Of a stretch of DNA of 64,000 nt, positions 59,320 to 64,000 are shown piece after piece. Below the pieces are notes generated by a model. That model was not told the DNA's origin and made no database searches. It was given only the letters and a program-made list of their open reading frames with translations. Numbering within the stretch: position 1 is the first letter of the stretch; each line of letters begins with the position of its first letter. Made by a program: the position numbers and the translations under genes. Origin of the DNA: Pieris napi (Eukaryota; Arthropoda; Insecta; Lepidoptera; Pieridae); the NCBI RefSeq assembly GCF_905475465.1, contig NC_062247.1, positions 3,906,001 through 3,970,000 on the forward strand. The letters are read 5' to 3'.

Positions 59320-59655
59320 TATATGTTTTACTGCAATTTTCGAAGTTAATCTGCGAAAAGTGCTACCTACAGCAATTGGCCTCACCCCACCATCTTTTTT
59401 GGTAAGAGCCACCAAGTTTGCCCCATATAAAATAGGAGCAATAGCTTGGTTAATCTCCCCGCAAAGCATTTTATTAACGAGTTTTTTAAGAGCTTCTAAA
59501 AGCCGAGCACCTGTATCACCAACACTGAATGAAGTTAAATCTTTAAGATGTTGGGGTGACAGCCCATCCAAGCCTGCAGCTGATCCTGGTTTAAACGAAT
59601 TTATAGCATTTAGAATTTCATCCGTAGACTGAATTTGAAGGCAGGCCTGGACGTC
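59320..59655 (-). pseudogene. N-terminal reverse transcriptase segment of the R2/R4-like element
   Basis: Reads PTDVQACLQIQSTDEILNAI, AAGLDGLSPQHLKDL and GGVRPIAVGSTFRRLTSKIA (polymerase motifs 0-1), ending at the insertion. It joins the upstream finger-containing segment after a one-base correction of the T-run. Confidence 0.8.
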
Positions 59656-59666
59656 TGTGGGAGGGT

Positions 59667-60335
59667 CTAAAAAAAAGGTGTGTCTGGAGCACTGGGGTGC
59701 TTTGACGTAAGAGCTGCAAGTGTATCCGGGGTGTCAGGGGCCAGTACATCATTTGAGAAAAGAAGTCTGGCGGCCCCCTTTAGATCTCCATCGTTAATTT
59801 TTTGTTCAACTATTTTTGAGACACATTTTGGTCTTTTTCGGAAGGTTCTAATAGCCGGAATTAAAAATGAATTTATACATGTGGGATCATTACAATTGTT
59901 TTTAAGTTTTTGAGTTAGCGAAAGGTTATCACTGGACTGTACATGCAAGAAACTATACGGAAAAGTCAATAGTTTCTCCCATGAGTCTGTACTGTTTTCT
60001 GTTATGCATTGTGTAATATATGATTCTAATAAAGAGGCGATGGAGATCCGGGCACCTCGAGGTATGCGTTTAACAACTGGACATGTTTTTTTTAAATTCG
60101 AAAGTAAAGTTTGAAGTTTTATGTGGTCTGGTGTTGCTTGCCTATCTGTGCTGTTATTAAAAGAAAGTTGTGAATTTTGTATAGTGTCTCTGTGTATCTT
60201 TGTTTTGTGTATTTTTAAGCCCCGGATTGTATTAAAACTTTTTTTACATAGGTCACAGGTCAAATTTTCCATATGTACACTCCACTCCGCGTTTATGAAA
60301 AATACAAAATTAGTACTCTTAAAATAAGTCAACAA
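59667..60335 (-). pseudogene. N-terminal C2H2 zinc-finger segment of the R2/R4-like element
   Basis: 222 codons. The finger is CDLCKKSFNTIRGLKIH...H (C27, C30, H43, H48), followed by a basic linker. R2-type elements use such N-terminal fingers to bind target DNA. The start at 60335 or the Met at residue 22 (MENLTCDLC) are both possible. The frame ends at a stop made by the homopolymer slip. Confidence 0.8.
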
Positions 60336-60420
60336 AAAAAAACTTAAATAACCTTAAATTAACTTAAATACATGACAATAATATATAAATATACAAAGAA
60401 AATATGAAAATAAAATAAAC

Positions 60421-60530
60421 ACACAGGCATCAGCAGGAGCACAACACAAGCAAAAGCAGGAGCACAACACAAGAAGAAGCATTAGCACAAGCAAAAGCAT
60501 AAAGAGCACAAGCAAGAGCACTGAGAAAAA
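60421..60530 (-). repeat. Low-complexity agcacaa/aagca tract
   Basis: Irregular repeats of caggagcacaacacaagc-like units directly upstream of the R2/R4-like coding start; possibly its 5' untranslated region. Confidence 0.5.
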
Positions 60531-61811
60531 AGAGTTCAGGTTTAGGAAGAGGCAAATTTCGTCTGACCACTATTAAATTGTCCGTTTCTTAGACTTTACG
60601 TAATTTAATTTTTTATTGATTTTGTTTATTTCCATTTTTTTACGCATTAAATATCATCATTTTGCATCATATTCCATTTAATTTAATCAATTTTTATTTC
60701 TAAATTCTCATAAATATTTTTTTCATGTTGTCACTTTGACAACTTTTTGTTTGAAGTTGAAAAGGAAGACATGAAATATATAATATAATTTAAGTTATAT
60801 CTTTCATAATATAAAAATAAGTAGTTATGATTATTTACTCAATTAAATCAAGAAAGACCCATATTCCATACGAGTCGTTCGTTTTGCTTGTATAAAAACA
60901 AGTCAACCTAAGTAAAGGCATTCTAAGATATCGAAAATACACAAACTGACTAAGCTTTCTGTTTTAAAAATACTGCGTAAGCCGCTTGAAAATATACAGT
61001 GTATTGTGTGATTTTCCCTCGTAAGGCTAACAAAGGTATGTATCATTAAACGTCCGGTGAATTATAGCTTGAAGAGCTTATTTTGACCTTACTCTACACA
61101 AACGAAGTCATTGGTAATTATGAAAGCCTTTTAGTTCTATACACTATTTTTTTTAAGTATAGTACAACACAACTAATCATTTAGTTTATATTAGGTACTG
61201 GGAACGTAGGCCTCTTCTAGCTCTTTCTACTTGTTTATACCACGCCACAACTTTTGGCCACTTAGCCTCTCCTGTGCTTTCCAGATCTCTACATCACCTG
61301 AGCTTTTCTTTTTCCATCTCGTGGCTGCCGATTTGTTCTTGTCATTTGCCCCGACCATCGCCATTTTAGTTGTCTTATCTTCTGTAACACATCTTCCACA
61401 TTTGTAATAAGACAATACGTATATATTCTAGGCAACTCTTAAATGGGCAAGTAGTAAAAAAAGAATATTTCAATCGTATCATTTTATGTTAAGTACTTTT
61501 TATAAACAAGAATGAAAAATACTTGCAACATTGTAAGATACATAAAACGCTCTGTTTATTTACAAGACCAGAAAACTCGGTAGTAGGTACTTGGCCCAAA
61601 TTCGGGAAAACACTCTTCGGTCGCGTCCCTTTGCAGGAAATGAGATTTTCCCCTAGATATAATAGCTTTCCGTGAAATTATTGTTCGTACGATACCTATT
61701 TTAAATATTCAAAATTGTTAATATTTACTGTACAATTTTGACTTAATTTACATGTACAGATTATTAACCAACCGATTTGGTTAGATTTTTGTTTAAATAA
61801 TAAATTATTGT
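60531..61811. other. No gene recognised
   Basis: AT-rich. A 62-codon minus-strand frame at 61,227-61,415 (CGRCVTEDKTTKMAM, lysine rich) is not recognised and has no supported neighbours. Confidence 0.35.
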
Positions 61812-62100
61812 GAGCAGTGTTGGCCTCAGCGTGCGACTCTCATCCCTGAGGTAGTAGGTTTGATCCCCGGCGGTGCACCAATGGACTTTCTTTCTATGTG
61901 CGCATTTAACATCCCCTCGAACGGTGAAGGAAAACATCGTGAGGAAAACGGCTTGCCTTTGACCCAAAAAGTCAACGGCGTGCGTCAGGCACTGGAGGCT
62001 GATCACCTACTTGCCTATTATATTACCAATTGATCATGAAACAGACACAGAAATCTGAGGCCTAGACCTAAAAAGGTTGTAGCGCCATTGATTTATTTTA
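61812..62100 (+). repeat. tRNA-derived SINE with damaged A box
   Basis: gcagtgttggcctcagcgtg lacks the usual agtggctt part; B-box-like ggtttgatcccc, then the usual middle and tail. The following 55 or so bases are shared with the copy at 35,923. Confidence 0.8.
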
Positions 62101-63064
62101 TTAATAAATGATTGTTTTATGTTTTAAACTTTTTGTAAGCAAGACTTGAGGCTAAAAGCTATATCTTTCCCGTGTCGGCTTTGAAATTAGAGTGAAACAC
62201 AAAAGCATTACACTCGAGAAACTTTTATGCTTTTAACACTAATCGACCTGTGAGGTTTCTGTTCGCATTTCTAGAACGCGACTAAATTAAAGTATAATTT
62301 CGAAGAATAAGAGAAGGCAGAAATTGTTTGACTGATTACATTTTTCCGGAATGGTGGCATCATGCCTACCAGAGTACCTATTTACCCGAGGTTTCATTCT
62401 CGTTAATTTAAAATATCGTATTGACCACTATTTTGTTGCGGAGTTTTTTTTAACTTCTAAGAATTGAACCGAATGATTTCAAGACAATTTTTTTTAACAT
62501 TAAATAATATTGGTGAGTGTTGGTTTTGATTGCTCTAACATCGTGTTTATAAAAAAACTCCGGAAATAATACATTATTTTTGAACAAATTAAATAACGAC
62601 AAAAAGATGAGGCAATCTTTAAGGATAGAAAGACATATATTTTCGGGAACTTTTAGAAAGACTTTTATGGGAACAATTATTTTGCCTGACTTAAAGGATT
62701 TACGCATCATGCAATAGAAGTCCTCAAAAGGATATTTTTTTTCCTGTTTTTACAATATTTCTCATTCATTCTTCAATACTAGTACATAGTAGCAACGTGA
62801 CGTTATAGCCCTCAACCCAATAAATTTACTATATTACTATTCAAACCAGTACTTTCAGATTAGAAAATGGTGGCGAGGATGAGAGACAGAAGAATTTGGA
62901 GGATGCATTCACTCCATCGGAGGTTCTGTACTAATGATAAACATAATGACATGGACTTAAAGTGGTACTCGATAACAGGCTATTTTCATTTTTTTATAAT
63001 TCATATTGACCAACAATCATCAGCATAGTATTGTCTTTTATTGACATAACCTTTACACATTTAA
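62101..63064. other. No gene recognised; one weak exon-like segment
   Basis: At about 62,862-62,933 an acceptor-like aaccagtactttcag is followed by an open frame LENGGEDERQKNLEDAFTPS that ends in a stop. It could be a terminal exon but has no family support. Confidence 0.25.
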
Positions 63065-63254
63065 AGAAAAAACTTTTTAACCGGATTAAAGTTATGTATT
63101 ATTATAAATTTACAATTATTTAACATAATTTTAAATTTAACCGACGTTTCGCGTGCTTTACAGTGTCACCGTGACCACGCACGCATTAAAATTATTATTA
63201 TTAATTATTATTATTTTAAATACATAACTTTAATTCGGTTAAAAAGTTTTTTCT
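63065..63254. mobile_element. 190-bp inverted-repeat MITE
   Basis: Left agaaaaaactttttaacc and right ggttaaaaagttttttct are the outer parts of arms of about 35 bp that include attaaagttatgtatt. The middle holds gacgtttcgcgtgctttaca. A TA duplication is probable but the left border is ambiguous. Confidence 0.7.
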
Positions 63255-63359
63255 GTAAATCATCAGCATTTAAAGCCCATTTAAAAATCATACTTGAGAC
63301 GTAAAATGAAAACAGAAACGCCTCTATTGAACCAGCGAATGGCTTTATTTCATTTGCAG

Positions 63360-63512
63360 CACTCAGGCCCAACGAAACCTCTCCCATTGAGGTTGTATGG
63401 AACGTTGTTATTCTGCCAGTACTTGACCGAAATAAACCGATTGAATGGATATTTTCATCCATTATGCTGTATTTGAAACGAGCTATTGTTTTCCTCCGTT
63501 GGTATAACTCTG
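63360..63512 (+). other. Candidate 153-nt host exon (phase 1-1)
   Basis: Acceptor tttatttcatttgcag and donor tctg|gtaagtg bound a segment with one open frame, containing LRPNETSPIEVVWNVVI and, after it, RNKPIEWIFSSIM and RAIVFLRWYNS. Length is a multiple of three with 2 nt before and 1 nt after whole codons, so it could be a symmetric exon of a plus-strand gene extending beyond the window. I do not recognise the protein. A 123-codon frame on the other strand covers the same bases, so coding strand is uncertain. Confidence 0.3.
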
Positions 63513-64000
63513 GTAAGTGTTTGAAATTACTCAATAGTACTAAAAATACAAATATAAATGAAGTTTTGTTATAAAAACGCATTGTTTATTCGATTGATGG
63601 ATTGGTTTATAATAATATCGAGGTATTCGTTTTCTTTAAAAAAAGAATAAAGTTATCACATCTACGTGTTATTGTTTAAAGTATTTTTTATAAATTAAAT
63701 TAATTATTAATTATTTATCAAAAGTTTAATAGGAAAAATATACATCAAGCATCAAACGTTGTGTTTTTAGATATTTATGAACCAACTCTATCAAATAATG
63801 TGAAATCGGGTTGGGTAGGCCATATCTGGAACAAATACAGGAGGCTAGTCCCTAGTAGGGACAAGTTATAAGTGCCCATAACCGACGAGCATCATAAAAG
63901 TAGATGAGGCGACAGAGGTATGTCAGGATAACATAAAAAAATAATGTTATCAAAACTGATTATTATAAATTTTCTTTGATCAAAGCTTCTTTAGAACATT
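63513..64000. other. Right edge: no gene recognised
   Basis: AT-rich, with a possible LINE scrap near 63,810-63,920 (gtaggccatatctggaac). Nothing firm. Confidence 0.35.

Larger units (their letters stand above)
56786..60335 (-). mobile_element. R2/R4-like non-LTR retrotransposon (C2H2 finger, YLDD reverse transcriptase, restriction-like endonuclease)
   Basis: One long coding unit on the minus strand, plus an A/T-rich 3' untranslated part. Coding order: 60335-59667, 59655-59320, then 58702-56831. It is interrupted by a single-base slip in an eight-base homopolymer at 59,669-59,676 and by the 617-bp insertion at 58703-59319. Outside these, no stop occurs. The C-terminal endonuclease with a CCHC-like knuckle places it with the R2/R4/CRE-type elements rather than the AP-endonuclease LINEs elsewhere in the window. 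The 5' boundary is not certain; the low-complexity tract at 60,421-60,530 may be its leader. Confidence 0.85.

Noticed and set aside
61764..62006. 80-codon minus-strand frame, and the similar one at 45,853-46,107
   Set aside because: Both are the SINE read through; the shared protein-like text reflects shared repeat sequence.
63211..63582. 123-codon minus-strand frame with a hydrophobic N-terminus (KTSFIFVFLVLLSNF)
   Set aside because: Its C-terminus runs into the arm of the MITE at 63,065-63,254, no family is recognised, and the opposite strand has better splice signals.

Overview
This is nuclear DNA from an insect, almost certainly a moth or butterfly. It is AT-rich, its host genes have small GT-AG introns, and it is full of repeats typical of Lepidoptera: tRNA-headed SINEs, LINE 3' tails, TC...CTAG Helitrons, a BEL/Pao element and many small inverted-repeat elements. 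No bacterial, organellar or rRNA genes were seen.

Layout. A compact gene island fills about 0.8-17 kb. It holds an NSMAF/FAN-like BEACH-WD40 gene (minus strand, 3' end off the left edge), an HSF-domain gene resembling HSF5/HSFY (plus), the proteasome subunit alpha4 gene PSMA7 (minus), CCDC43 (plus) and an RCC1-repeat gene of the SERGEF type (minus). I rebuilt the exons from splice signals, and reading phase closes across every junction. The HSF and PSMA7 genes converge with 100 bp between stop codons. PSMA7 and CCDC43 are head to head, 296 bp between start codons. CCDC43 and SERGEF converge across an R1-clade LINE relic.

From about 17 to 64 kb no complete host gene is visible. The stretch is layered mobile DNA. 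The main items are two hAT-type elements with perfect 8-bp target duplications (18.6 and 33.2 kb); a very young BEL/Pao element with apparently identical 340-bp LTRs and a 5-bp target duplication that has lost its reverse transcriptase core (20.0-24.0 kb); a diverged solo LTR (36.7 kb); a Tc1/mariner-like relic whose transposase gene carries an intron (30 kb); a decayed two-gene PIF/Harbinger element with TAA duplications (50.5-52.6 kb); and an R2/R4-like retrotransposon with an N-terminal C2H2 finger, a YLDD polymerase and a C-terminal restriction-like endonuclease (56.8-60.3 kb). That last element is broken only by one apparent homopolymer slip and one 617-bp Harbinger-derived insertion. Two possible host exons (26.3 and 63.4 kb) may mean that part of the desert is intron of a large plus-strand gene.

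The island genes are ordinary housekeeping or signalling genes with no shared pathway. The more unusual content is in the elements: in-frame collapse of the BEL polyprotein, a CGCG-rich Harbinger derivative that keeps pieces of both its genes, foldback and inverted-repeat families of unknown affiliation, and insertions nested inside one another that give a relative timeline.
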